Positions 1-8,506 of a DNA stretch of 21,691 nucleotides are shown one piece after another. Location: assembly GCA_938015405.1 (NCBI GenBank), contig CALLPZ010000091.1, positions 1 through 21,691 of the forward strand, given 5' to 3'. The position numbers and the translations under genes were made by a program. Every line of letters begins with the position of its first letter. Positions within the stretch are counted from its first letter, which is position 1. Under the pieces are notes generated by a model that did not search any database, was not told the DNA's origin, and was given only the letters and a program-made list of their open reading frames with translations. The DNA comes from an uncultured Pseudanabaenaceae cyanobacterium. Its GTDB lineage: Bacteria > Cyanobacteriota > Cyanobacteriia > PCC-9006 > JAAUQQ01.

Positions 1-1
1 T

Positions 2-832
2 ACTGATTCCATCTCTGCTGATGCATCTGACCCCATTCCAGCCCCATGGTGGGAGCAGGGCTCGGATTCGCCGATTGCCGTGGCCATTGGTAATGCTGAA
101 GGGACAAGGCAACCCGATGGCTCAAAGAATTCTGCCTATTACTGGCACCAAGACCCTGGCAATGGGGCCGATAACTTTGGCACCTTTAGCTACCAGCATT
201 TCTCTGCGGAACGCACCCGCGATGTGCGAGCGGAGGCTTCGGTCATTGGCAAGCGCGAGGTCGCGGCTGCCCAGTCTCTGCCGGACATTGCTGATCAGGA
301 GCAGATGCAGCGTTTGCGTGGTTTTTATCGACAGCTACAACGCCAGGCCCAGGAGCAGGGCATTGTCCTGACCCCGCTAGAAATTCTCAATGGCTTGGAC
401 CTGATTAACCAGAGTGAAGCTGCTGGCCTCTCCAAAGGCGGTTATATCGATCGCCTGGTGGCCATGCGCGGTCTAGAGGAAGACACTGCAGAGCAAATTA
501 AAGAAGCCCGCTCATGGGCCTATTGGCACCCCGAACGTAAAGCTTGGGATGCACCCGGCCTGGGTAATGGCTATCAAAATGTTCGCCGTGATCAAGATCG
601 CCGTTTTGAAGCTGTGAAACGGGCCATGGAGGAGTACATCCCTAACGGTCGCACCTGGGTGGCTCAGAAGCCCGAAGCCACTGAAGCTCCGCTGCATAAT
701 GCTGCGCCTGTTTTAGCAGTCAGAGAGGAAACGCTACTGGCGACGGCTGCTCGATTGACCCAGGCAGATGTGTTGAGTTTTGGTTTGAGTCACGTCGTTG
801 CGGTGGCAAATAGAGCTGTAGAAGGCTTGTAG
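2..832 (+). CDS. Partial conserved cyanobacterial protein of unknown function (C-terminal part)
   Basis: The frame is open from the window edge to the TAG at 830-832, so the true start lies upstream; a GTG at 80 is in frame but sits inside conserved-looking sequence. The visible 276 residues are soluble, with no signal peptide or membrane segment. Striking motifs are AIGNAEGTR followed by AYYWHQDPGNG (134-166) and FSYQH, then a charged helical stretch, GGYIDRL, and WDAPGLGNG with RRDQDRR. I recall similar unnamed cyanobacterial proteins with an AEGT...YYGH.DPGNG signature, but no function. It converges on the polysaccharide block with only 37 bp between stops, and no terminator is visible in that gap. 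The last ~55 residues look low-conservation. The gene is sound; the function is unknown. Confidence 0.75.
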   Translation, partial: TDSISADASDPIPAPWWEQGSDSPIAVAIGNAEGTRQPDGSKNSAYYWHQDPGNGADNFGTFSYQHFSAERTRDVRAEASVIGKREVAAAQSLPDIADQEQMQRLRGFYRQLQRQAQEQGIVLTPLEILNGLDLINQSEAAGLSKGGYIDRLVAMRGLEEDTAEQIKEARSWAYWHPERKAWDAPGLGNGYQNVRRDQDRRFEAVKRAMEEYIPNGRTWVAQKPEATEAPLHNAAPVLAVREETLLATAARLTQADVLSFGLSHVVAVANRAVEGL

Positions 833-869
833 GGTCAGCTAGGGAGTCGATGGCACGCCGCGATCGCCG

Positions 870-3143
870 TTACTGAAGGGCACCGAGTTCCTGATATTCG
901 CTGTATGGGTCTGCCTGGCCCACGACCCCTTCGAGGAAGTCATCTTCATCCAGGCCACCGAAGTCATCTTGATCATTGTGATAGTCATCCACCACAGGAA
1001 TATCTGCGCCGTTAATAACGGCTCCAAAGAATGGAATTTGGTTCTCGCTGATCACCTCTAGGGTTTCACTGAGTAGGCTTTCTTTGGTTTGACCCGGGCG
1101 AGTCACGACGACGAAGCCATCCACCATGGGCTCGAGTAAGACGGCATCGTTGTAGCGCAGGATAGATGGGGTATCGACGACGATAAAGTCGAAGCGGCCT
1201 CGGCATTCCTCCATGAGATTTTTCATCTCACTGGATTCAAGGATGGCCGCAGGCTGGCGTTGGGGGCCCGTACTGGGAACGATATAAAGATTTTCCAGAC
1301 TGGGGACTAAGCGGATGCAGTCACTGGTGCTGCCGTAGTACTGCAAAGGTTCCAAAGTTGCGCCGATGTCTGGTGCAACGCCCAGGGCTTCGATGAGAGA
1401 GGGTTTACGCAGATCTGCTTCGATGAGGACGGTGCGCTTCCCGGCCCGAGCTGAGGCGATCGCGAGGTTATAAGCGCAGTGGGTTTTACCTTCCTGCTGT
1501 CCAGAACTGGTCACCAATACGACCTTTGCCCCCTTGCCACCGACTCGCTTGAGGGTGCTGCGGAGTCGCTCATAGGCATTGAGATAGGGAGAATGCTCCT
1601 CGGTGATGACGGCGACGGTGCGGCCATCGTCTTCGATGCCCAGGGGTAAACGCATGTCCACAATGGGAAGCATTTCCAGGATGGGTGCGCCCTGCTGGCG
1701 TAGGGCCTCTTGGATTTCTTCCTTGGTGTAGAAGCGGCCTTCCAACATGCTGAAGAGGAAGACGAGGGCACCACCGACCAGCAGGCCTAGGCCAGAGCCG
1801 CCCAACATAAAGACAATGGGATTGATCGGAGCTGAGACCTCTAGAGGCTCAACGCTGAAAGGTCTTGCAACTTGCAGGCTGGTACTGGTTTCTGCCTCGG
1901 CAGCCTGGGCATCGATTAGAGCAGCTTGGATGCGATCGTAGAGAGATTTTTTCAGGGCCGCTTCTTGAGCAAAACGCTGCTGTTCTAGTTGCTTGTTGGG
2001 AATCGAGGCGTATTCTCCCCGGAGTTGCTGCTCGGTTTGCAGGGCCGCTTGATATTGCTGTTTCAGGGTGTCCTGCTGGGTTTGCAAGCTCACCAGGGTA
2101 TTGGCCAGTTGTTGACGGGTGGGGTCCAGGCTGCTGCTTTGACGCAGGAGCGGAGCAGTGCCAGCGACTTCGATGGGAGCGGCAACGCCATTGCCTCCCA
2201 CGACTTCATTCGCCCTCTGACGTAGCAGATCGTTGTAGGCGCTGAGCTGGTTGCGCAGATCAATGATTTGGGGATGCTCTGCCCGGAGGTCTCGGCTCAG
2301 GATGTTGAGCTGGGACTCGGTTTGGTAAATCTGAGCTCGCAGGTTCGCGATGATTGGATCCGCACTCAGGGCAGAGGACACATAGGCTTGGTCCGCTGTC
2401 AAGCCTAGACGACTTTCTAGGCTCTGCATTTGGGCCGTGACCCCTTCTAGGGTGAGGCGAATTTGGCGCTGCTGTTCCTTGGCTCCGGCCAGGGCGCCGA
2501 CGAGGCTGCCACTGCGGGCTGCAAGGATATCTGCTTCTTCCCGGCGGTTGTAGTCCTGGAGTTTTTGCTCGGCATCGCGCAGGTCCTGGGTGACTGCGGG
2601 CAGGCGCTTTTGGATTTCTTCGATGCGGGAGACAAGGCGCTGAGAGTTAATGATTCGGCTTTGCTCGATCATGCTCTCCATCAACGTTTCCACAACGATG
2701 CTGGCTTCGTCGGGGTTCTCCGTCAGGTAGTTGATACCGACGAGAAAAGGGGTCTCTTCTTCGATGTTGGGCTGTTGAACGGCCACCTGCAGCTTTTGGA
2801 CCATCAGCTCTGGGTCCAGGGAGGCACGCTGGGCTGTGGCTTCAATGATGTTGTCTGCTAGGAGGACCTCTCGAGTGAGCTGTTGACCGGCCTGCTGGAT
2901 TTGGCTGCCCGTCTCCGAGAAGGTGGCATTGGGCTGGCTGAGGGTGAGCGCTCCCCGTCCCTGGAACTGTGGGGTCGGTTCGGTTTGGGCTAGACTCAAT
3001 AGCCCGGCAATGGTGGTAGTGGTGGCAATACTGGCCACCGGAATCCACTTATATTTGCCGAGGGCAATGAGATAGCGCTTGACGAAGGACATGGTGGCAA
3101 GGGGGAAGGGACGGAGGGACGTCGAGAGCAATGTCGAGGACAT
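870..3143 (-). CDS. Wzc-like polysaccharide co-polymerase / BY-kinase
   Basis: Inner-membrane protein that would control chain length and export of a polysaccharide and act with the Wza-like protein encoded just upstream. Order of parts in 757 residues: an N-terminal membrane segment (about 33-52), a Wzz-type periplasmic region with long coiled coil (about 160-420), a second membrane segment (about 455-480, preceded by a PINPIVFML proline motif), then a cytoplasmic BY-kinase/ParA-like ATPase. Walker A reads SGQQEGKTH (Lys about 553), Walker A' VLIEADLRKP, and Walker B DFIVVDTPS (about 655). The usual tyrosine-rich tail is replaced by an acidic tail (DDYHNDQDDF, DEDDF) with only three tyrosines near the end. 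ATG 3143 or ATG 3092 (residue 18, MSFVKRY) could be the start; neither has a clear Shine-Dalgarno. The gap to the wza stop is 31 or 82 bp, so they are probably co-transcribed. Confidence 0.9.
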   Translation of the reverse strand: MSSTLLSTSLRPFPLATMSFVKRYLIALGKYKWIPVASIATTTTIAGLLSLAQTEPTPQFQGRGALTLSQPNATFSETGSQIQQAGQQLTREVLLADNIIEATAQRASLDPELMVQKLQVAVQQPNIEEETPFLVGINYLTENPDEASIVVETLMESMIEQSRIINSQRLVSRIEEIQKRLPAVTQDLRDAEQKLQDYNRREEADILAARSGSLVGALAGAKEQQRQIRLTLEGVTAQMQSLESRLGLTADQAYVSSALSADPIIANLRAQIYQTESQLNILSRDLRAEHPQIIDLRNQLSAYNDLLRQRANEVVGGNGVAAPIEVAGTAPLLRQSSSLDPTRQQLANTLVSLQTQQDTLKQQYQAALQTEQQLRGEYASIPNKQLEQQRFAQEAALKKSLYDRIQAALIDAQAAEAETSTSLQVARPFSVEPLEVSAPINPIVFMLGGSGLGLLVGGALVFLFSMLEGRFYTKEEIQEALRQQGAPILEMLPIVDMRLPLGIEDDGRTVAVITEEHSPYLNAYERLRSTLKRVGGKGAKVVLVTSSGQQEGKTHCAYNLAIASARAGKRTVLIEADLRKPSLIEALGVAPDIGATLEPLQYYGSTSDCIRLVPSLENLYIVPSTGPQRQPAAILESSEMKNLMEECRGRFDFIVVDTPSILRYNDAVLLEPMVDGFVVVTRPGQTKESLLSETLEVISENQIPFFGAVINGADIPVVDDYHNDQDDFGGLDEDDFLEGVVGQADPYSEYQELGALQ

Positions 3144-3174
3144 TACTGGGGGTAGAAATCGCTAGGTGCTGATG

Positions 3175-4866
3175 CTAGCGATTGCTGGGTCTGAATAGGT
3201 TGGAGGCGCTGTCGCTGATGGAGTCGAAGAAGAGCAGGAAGCCCAGGACGTCTCGGAAGGGTTGAGTAAAGACATTGAGGGCGTAGCTGATGCGGGAGAC
3301 CATGTTGCGTCCCACAACGACTACGTCATTATCTCGCAGAGGGATATCGGCGGAGGGGTTTCCAAGGAGTGCATCCTTGCCATTGATTTCCTTGGCGACT
3401 GCCTGCCCAGTATCGGGGTCATAACGGACAAGGGCGACGGATCGTAGATTCGCGGTATCGAGGGGCACACCGTTGAGGGCCTCTCGGAAGGTGCTACCGC
3501 TGGGGAGGGTCAGGGTTGTGGCGCCACCTGCGGCATAGCTGAGCAAGCGGACACGGATGTCTGGCTTGGCGAGGGTTGATTTGGCGATGAGGGTGCGATC
3601 ATAGTTCGCCACATCCACATCCATCAGCTTGGGCACGGCAACGACGTTCCCTTCTTCCAGGCGAATGTTGGGCAGGGGAGTGCCTTCGGATAATGGTGAA
3701 TAAAGGTCAACGTTCTCAGAGGCGAGTCTGCCGTTGCTGAGGGTGCGGCGGACTTCTACCTGGCGCAGGTCTGCGGAATTCAGGCTCCCCCCAGCGACGA
3801 GCAGGGCTTCGGCTACCCGGCCAGTTTGCAGGACGTAGAAGCCGGGCCGGGAGACTTCTCCCACCACAGTGACCTGGACGGGCTGTTGGGAGGCCAATGT
3901 GGAGCTGGAAACCAGGGCGCGATCGTAGTTTTGGGCGTCAGCAACGGTGAGTTGGGGAACGTCAATGACGTCACCATCTTCCAGGCGTAGATCGGGAGGA
4001 TTAGCGCCAGTGACGAGGGGAGAGTAGAGGTCTAGCGTTTGACTAATGGTGCGCCCATCATTGAGGGTGCGGCGTATGGTGATGCGGCGGAGATCGGCAG
4101 AGGCTTGGATGCCACCAGCCAGGCGCAGGGCCTCGGAAATATTGGGGTTGTTGAGGGGGTAGTAGCCGGGGCTGGCGACTTTCCCGGTCAGGGTCACCCG
4201 TACAGGTCGCTGGGATAGGAGAGAGAGGTCGACATTGGGGTTGACCACGTAGCGGTCTAGGGCAATTCGAATGCGATCCTGGGCTTCCGCGACGGTGAGG
4301 CCTTCTACTTTGATTGCCCCTGCCAAGGGCAAAACAATTGCCCCTTCTGGGTTGATCGGTCCTTGGAGATTTAAGTCAGGAAAGCGCTGGACATTCACGA
4401 ACAGCACGTCTCCGGGCCCGAGACGGTAGCGACCAAATTTCTGTTCTTCGAAGCCTGGCTGGAGACCATCACTGAAGGGAGGGAGGTTCACCGAACCGGA
4501 GTTGAGGCCGGGACGCAGGCCAGGATTGCTGAAGCTGCCAGGGGTGCTGGGGCTAGGGTCGCGAATGTCTTGCTCGAAATCCTCCAGGCTATTCCGCTCT
4601 TTCTGCACTTCCTGACGAATGCGCTCCATGCGCTTCTCAAAGGAGCGCTGGTTCTCAGCCGATAGGGCGGCTGGAGGGGCTGCATCCTCGAAGGGCGTTT
4701 GGGCCAAGGTGCGACTACCTTGGGCCAGGATTGCAGTGGTGAGTAGCAGAACAGGCAGCCCGAGGTGGACCGTGCTGAGTCCCAGGGCAACAAGTCTGCT
4801 GGGGCTAGGGTTGAAGTGGGGGGGGAGTTGGCCTGGACGAGCTGAAGATGCCATGGTCGATTTCAT
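3175..4866 (-). CDS. Wza-like outer-membrane polysaccharide export protein with SLBB repeats
   Basis: Predicted outer-membrane channel for exopolysaccharide, partner of the Wzc-like protein that follows it. The 563-residue protein has a signal-like hydrophobic stretch (about 25-50, ending near AQGSRTLAQ, with no lipobox Cys), a coiled/charged linker, the poly-export domain beginning FGRYRLGPGDVLFVNV, then SLBB modules. Two successive modules are strikingly alike: each has ADLR....RRTL..GR followed by DLYSPL, a (L/I)RLE(D/E)G(D/N) turn, and a YDR.L...STLA linker, so this looks like an internal duplication of ~90 residues. A third, divergent module follows. The C-terminus carries an amphipathic/hydrophobic helix around FTQPFRDVLGFLLFF, fitting the Wza membrane-spanning helix. 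ATG 4866 is chosen over the TTG at 4962 because the extra 32 residues look non-coding. Confidence 0.92.
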   Translation of the reverse strand: MKSTMASSARPGQLPPHFNPSPSRLVALGLSTVHLGLPVLLLTTAILAQGSRTLAQTPFEDAAPPAALSAENQRSFEKRMERIRQEVQKERNSLEDFEQDIRDPSPSTPGSFSNPGLRPGLNSGSVNLPPFSDGLQPGFEEQKFGRYRLGPGDVLFVNVQRFPDLNLQGPINPEGAIVLPLAGAIKVEGLTVAEAQDRIRIALDRYVVNPNVDLSLLSQRPVRVTLTGKVASPGYYPLNNPNISEALRLAGGIQASADLRRITIRRTLNDGRTISQTLDLYSPLVTGANPPDLRLEDGDVIDVPQLTVADAQNYDRALVSSSTLASQQPVQVTVVGEVSRPGFYVLQTGRVAEALLVAGGSLNSADLRQVEVRRTLSNGRLASENVDLYSPLSEGTPLPNIRLEEGNVVAVPKLMDVDVANYDRTLIAKSTLAKPDIRVRLLSYAAGGATTLTLPSGSTFREALNGVPLDTANLRSVALVRYDPDTGQAVAKEINGKDALLGNPSADIPLRDNDVVVVGRNMVSRISYALNVFTQPFRDVLGFLLFFDSISDSASNLFRPSNR

Positions 4867-5002
4867 GTGACGGTCTAAGAACAGAACGAGCCGAGCAATG
4901 GTTTGCTCCGCCCTGAGGCCGGGCAAGTGAGGTTCGCTGGGTTGGTGTCTCGGGTCCAACAATCAGCTAGGTAAACGGGGGCATCCTAATCCATATTTAC
5001 GT

Positions 5003-5048
5003 TACTCAGAGCACACCTTCCGGGTGTTTGAGTATCATTTTTTACTCA
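5003..5048. promoter_or_regulatory. Dyad with three TGAGTA motifs upstream of wza (possible operator)
   Basis: TACTCA (5003-5008) pairs with TGAGTA (5029-5034), and an inner stem ACACC/GGTGT (5013-5017/5023-5027) with a five-base loop sits between them. A third copy, TACTCA (5043-5048), follows a run of T. It lies between the exosortase-associated gene and the wza-like gene, about 140 bp upstream of the wza start. It could be a binding site for a dimeric regulator or an RNA hairpin; the sequence alone does not decide. It does not make a good terminator for the minus-strand gene because the U-tract is on the wrong side. Confidence 0.35.
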
Positions 5049-5082
5049 GCATTAATCCTTGATCGAGGAATAGCCATCGCTT

Positions 5083-5790
5083 TTAGGAGGCAACGGTGAA
5101 TACCTGATCGATAGCAGCCTGGACTTGGGGGGCGACGGTGGTGAAGTTATCACGCAGCTCATCGATGTCGCCTAGGGGTTCCATGGGCTGCATCACCATG
5201 ACAGCCATCCAGGGCGTGCGATCGCCTTGGAGTTGAGCCTTGCGATCGCGCCAGAACCAGTCTCCCGGCTTAGGCGTTCCTTGGTTGGGTAGGGCGTACC
5301 ATTCCAGCAGTCCATAGGTATTCTCTTGGGTCCAGCCTCGCAGGAGCCTTGCTTTCAATTTGGCGTTTCCTTGGGGCGCTGCCAGAGTGATGCGGCTGAT
5401 CTGGTCTTCCGTCCAACGGAAGTGTCCCTGGATATTGGTCCATTCCACCTTGGGCTTGTCCTTCGGGTCCAGCTGGGGATGGACAAGGACGAGGAGATTC
5501 GTGCCAGGTTCAACGCCACTATCGGCCTGGGCCACAATGGTTTGAGCTGACCAGGTTTGCCCTGCTATTTGGGCCTGTTCCTGTTTGATGGTTTCCCAGC
5601 CGGGCAGATCTAATCCAAGACGTGGGATTTGCTGCATCTGTTTGAGTGCAGCGACGGGAGGGGCGCTTTGCCAGGCCCAACTGCCCTTGAGATAGCCGGG
5701 AGCTGCACCCAGGACAAAGATCAACAACATGACGCCCAGTACGACAAGCTGGCCGATGGGAATGGATTTGCGAGGGGCGGGAGAGGTCAT
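5083..5790 (-). CDS. Cyanoexosortase (B-type) system-associated protein, EpsI-like
   Basis: Protein of 235 residues with one N-terminal membrane segment (IGQLVVLGVMLLIFVLGAAP, about 10-30) and an extracytoplasmic domain. Its character and place right after an exosortase match the small EpsI/DUF3485-like partners of exosortases; the LPGW motif is typical of that group, and ENTYGLLEWYALP and PGDWFWRDR look like core motifs. Members are thought to assist exosortase function or the linked polysaccharide pathway, but their exact role is not established. ATG 5790 is used because the upstream TTG extension (to 5871) looks unlike the family. The 344-bp gap from the exosortase stop is long for an operon, so it may have its own promoter. 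I favour the B-type assignment from memory of these families only. Confidence 0.75.
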   Translation of the reverse strand: MTSPAPRKSIPIGQLVVLGVMLLIFVLGAAPGYLKGSWAWQSAPPVAALKQMQQIPRLGLDLPGWETIKQEQAQIAGQTWSAQTIVAQADSGVEPGTNLLVLVHPQLDPKDKPKVEWTNIQGHFRWTEDQISRITLAAPQGNAKLKARLLRGWTQENTYGLLEWYALPNQGTPKPGDWFWRDRKAQLQGDRTPWMAVMVMQPMEPLGDIDELRDNFTTVAPQVQAAIDQVFTVAS

Positions 5791-6134
5791 GGCGCCGTAG
5801 ATATTGCGGTGTGGCTTGGTGATGCGGCAGTCCTGACTCGACTTAACAAACCCTGAATTGGCTCCAAACAAGGAGGCTTTTCCATCCCATTGACCTGCTG
5901 AAATAGGTGAGGTTCCGATGGAAAAGAATTACTTGGCTACGAAAAAATAGTTCCCCCAATCCAGGCCAGAAGCGACAGAAATACTGCATTCCTGATCATT
6001 GCCATGGAAAATGGGGGCTTATTGCTGATTGGTCCGTTCGCAGGTTTGATCTCCCTCCCCAAGCACCGTTTGGGACGAGACTGACAAGGCTAGGGGTTGC
6101 CTGCTGCGGATGTGGTGCAGTTGTTCGCAACGCC
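5791..6134. other. Gap between exosortase and its partner gene; no gene seen
   Basis: No open frame here looks protein-like; the longest (5907-6146, + strand) has an improbable composition. I see no strong hairpin or consensus promoter. It may hold the leader of the EpsI-like gene on the minus strand. Confidence 0.5.
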
Positions 6135-7067
6135 TTAGGAACCTGAGGGATTTAGGCTGCCGCTATTGCCTGGATTACTTTCGATGGGCCAATGGTCTTC
6201 TATGCAGGTCAGCATCCAGAACACGCCACCGAGCATGACGAGGGAGAATAGGTCGCCTCCCCAGCCCTCATGGAGCCAGACGAAGGCATTGGCGTTGCCG
6301 CCACCATGGAAAAAGCTGAGCACCGTGTTGCGCATTACGTTAGCCAGAAAGCTGAAGACCATGATGGCCCCCATGAAGCTTAGGCTGCGGGAGCGAGACT
6401 TCCAGAGCCCTGTCCAGTAGAGCAGCATCAAGCCAACATAGAGGTTGGTGAACAGTAGCTTTAGGCCTGCACAGTAGGGGGCAACTTCGATGATGGCGCC
6501 ATCTGTGAAATAGACATAAATGTTGTTGACTGTGACGGGGTCGCCAAACAGATTGAGAATGACGCCGATGAAGCTGGCGATCACCTGTTGTAGAGGGAGT
6601 ACCTGGGTGGTGGCCAGGTAGGGCAGGTCCGTAGGCACAGCGAGCAAGACAAGCAGTAAGGGAAAGGTTTGCTGCTTGAGACCTGGCAACCCCTTGAGCC
6701 ATAGCGCCATGCCGAGGAGTAGGGCAAATAAGGAGAGACTGACGAGGTCAGCGAGGCCGCTGAGATACATCACCGCTGCAAAGCCCAGGATGGCTGCACC
6801 GATGAAGTTTTTGCGATCGGGCAGGCTATTCCAGCGATCGCGTTGTTGCCAAACGTAATAGCCCGCCAAAGGAAGGCCTAAAACGCCGTGGCTGTAATAC
6901 TCATGCTCAATACTGATGCTTTTGAACACCCAGCCGTGAACCCAGTGATACAGCAGTGGGCCGTAGAGCAGGGCAAGACCGCCGATGATGGCCCAGGTGC
7001 CGATGGCTAGGTTGGGTCTCTGGGACAGGTCAGAGTTCGGATGGGATGGGGACGACTGGGACGTCAT
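6135..7067 (-). CDS. Cyanoexosortase (probably B-type), membrane transpeptidase
   Basis: Polytopic inner-membrane protein of 310 residues with about eight hydrophobic helices. It has the exosortase catalytic trio: Cys199 in EVAPYCAGLK, Arg246 in ANVMRNTVLSFFHG and His266 in WLHEGWGGD. HEYYSHG near residue 55 is the conserved N-terminal motif of the family. Exosortases are thought to cut the C-terminal PEP-CTERM tail of exported proteins and pass them on to an envelope attachment step, usually in species making exopolysaccharide. ATG 7067 is favoured over the TTG at 7088 because AAGGA lies about 10 bases before it. The gene sits between an aminotransferase and Wza/Wzc-like genes, as expected for an exosortase locus. 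Assignment to the cyanobacterial B type rests on recall of family features and is less certain than the superfamily. Confidence 0.9.
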   Translation of the reverse strand: MTSQSSPSHPNSDLSQRPNLAIGTWAIIGGLALLYGPLLYHWVHGWVFKSISIEHEYYSHGVLGLPLAGYYVWQQRDRWNSLPDRKNFIGAAILGFAAVMYLSGLADLVSLSLFALLLGMALWLKGLPGLKQQTFPLLLVLLAVPTDLPYLATTQVLPLQQVIASFIGVILNLFGDPVTVNNIYVYFTDGAIIEVAPYCAGLKLLFTNLYVGLMLLYWTGLWKSRSRSLSFMGAIMVFSFLANVMRNTVLSFFHGGGNANAFVWLHEGWGGDLFSLVMLGGVFWMLTCIEDHWPIESNPGNSGSLNPSGS

Positions 7068-7297
7068 GGGTGGCGTTTCCTTCACCAAACGGAGGAGGTG
7101 GACGATTGGGATTGGGTAAATGCAAGGACAGAATCCAGGCCTGCTCGCTGACGAAGATTTCGCTTAACCCTGGGGAGATCTTCCACCAGTATCTTTATCA
7201 GTGACTTGAGCGTAGTAATTGGCCTAGGAGAGTTGCCAGGGGATTCCTACCGATGTTTACCGGTATAAGGTTGGCCTAGGCGGAGATTTGATGAGTG

Positions 7298-8506
7298 CTA
7301 CAGCTGCGCTTTGAGCTGGAGACCATTGCTGAGGGAACCTGTCTCCCGTGAGTCCAGTCCAGAAGATGCCTGCTCTTGAATGGCATCGACTAAAGCTTCC
7401 ACGACCTTTTCAACCTGTTGTTTGCCTAAGCCGGGGTACATGGGCAATGAAATCATGGATTGGCTGTGTCGCTCAGCATGGGGAAAGTCTCCCAAGCTAT
7501 AGCCCAGATCTCTGAAGGCGGGTTGAAGGTGGCAGGGCAAGGGATAGTGAACCCCGGATTGGACGCCACGATCTTCTAAATCAGCCTGGAGCTGTTTGCG
7601 CTCGATCTGTTGGGGGAGTAGGGCCACGTAGAGATGGTAGACGTGACCGTCGCCGCTGTGGTTCACCAGGGGACGTACCTGGGGGAGTTGCTCTGCTAAG
7701 AGGGCATCGTAGTGCTGGGCCAGGCGGTTGCGATCGCGATTCCAGCCTTCGAGGTGGGGCAGTTTGATATTGAGGAGTGAGGCCTGGATGGTATCGAGGC
7801 GGGAATTGGTCCCCAGTTCCGTGTGGAAGTATTTTCTGGGAGCGCCGTAGTTACGCAGGCAGCGCATGCGATCGGAGACTTCAGGTTGGGCCGTGAGCAC
7901 CATGCCCCCATCCCCTAGGGCACCCAAGTTCTTACTGGGGTAAAAGCTAAAGGCCGCTGCAATGCCGACGGAGCCTGCTCTAAACCCTTCTCGCTGGGCT
8001 AGGTGGGCCTGGGCTGCATCTTCAAAAATCATCAGGTCATGGGCCGCTGAGAAGGCCAGCAGCGCTTTGGGGGAGACCATCTGTCCGTAGAGATGTACCG
8101 CGATGAGGGCGTGAGTGTCTTCCCGTACGGTGTCTGCTGCTGCATCTAGATCTATCAACCCGGTCTCGGGGTCGCAGTCCACCAAAATTGGGGTGGCACC
8201 CGTGCGGAGGACGCCAATCAAGGTGGCTACGAAGGTATTGGTGGGCAGCAGCACGCTGGTGTTGGGACCCAGGCCGCAGGCTTGGAGGCCTAAGGCTAAG
8301 GCATCAGTTCCACAGGCCACACCGACGCCATAGCTGGCCCCGCTTGCGGTGGCGAAGGCTGTCTCAAAGTCTTCCACAGCCTTGCCCATGACAAAGTCTC
8401 CTCGGGAGAGTAGCCCTTGGAATGCCTGCTCAAATTCTCCCTGGAGTGGCTCATGTTGGGGGTGGAGATCGACGAAGGGAATTTTCGAGGGAGCAGCTGA
8501 AGTCAT
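7298..8506 (-). CDS. DegT/DnrJ/EryC1/StrS-family PLP-dependent sugar aminotransferase
   Basis: Cytoplasmic enzyme of 402 residues, predicted to transfer an amino group to a nucleotide-linked keto-sugar for polysaccharide building blocks. The start IPFVDLHPQ and then SGASYGVGVACGTDAL, PTNTFVATL, IAVHLYGQ, FEDAAQAH (Asp163, pairing with the cofactor pyridine nitrogen) and FSFYPSKNLGALGDGG (Lys192, Schiff base) are the full signature of the family. CLRNYGAPRKY and the YPLPCHLQPAF stretch complete it. ATG 8506 is chosen because the family starts right at this point; the longer frame to 8647 begins with TTG and has no conserved sequence. No clear Shine-Dalgarno is visible. It is the first gene of the minus-strand polysaccharide block, 230 bp ahead of the exosortase. 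The precise sugar cannot be told. Confidence 0.93.
   Translation of the reverse strand: MTSAAPSKIPFVDLHPQHEPLQGEFEQAFQGLLSRGDFVMGKAVEDFETAFATASGASYGVGVACGTDALALGLQACGLGPNTSVLLPTNTFVATLIGVLRTGATPILVDCDPETGLIDLDAAADTVREDTHALIAVHLYGQMVSPKALLAFSAAHDLMIFEDAAQAHLAQREGFRAGSVGIAAAFSFYPSKNLGALGDGGMVLTAQPEVSDRMRCLRNYGAPRKYFHTELGTNSRLDTIQASLLNIKLPHLEGWNRDRNRLAQHYDALLAEQLPQVRPLVNHSGDGHVYHLYVALLPQQIERKQLQADLEDRGVQSGVHYPLPCHLQPAFRDLGYSLGDFPHAERHSQSMISLPMYPGLGKQQVEKVVEALVDAIQEQASSGLDSRETGSLSNGLQLKAQL

Noticed and set aside
861..868. GCGATCGC octamers across the window as regulatory sites
   Set aside because: These are the HIP1 repeats common in cyanobacterial genomes, scattered inside genes; useful for placing the organism but not as specific signals.
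5907..6146. 79-residue plus-strand frame in the exosortase gap
   Set aside because: No ribosome site, improbable Arg/Cys/Trp-rich composition, and it overlaps the end of the exosortase gene.
7219..7280. Direct repeat TTGGCCTAGG (7219-7228 and 7271-7280) before the aminotransferase stop
   Set aside because: Only two ten-base copies with no further pattern; not enough to claim an attachment site or operator.
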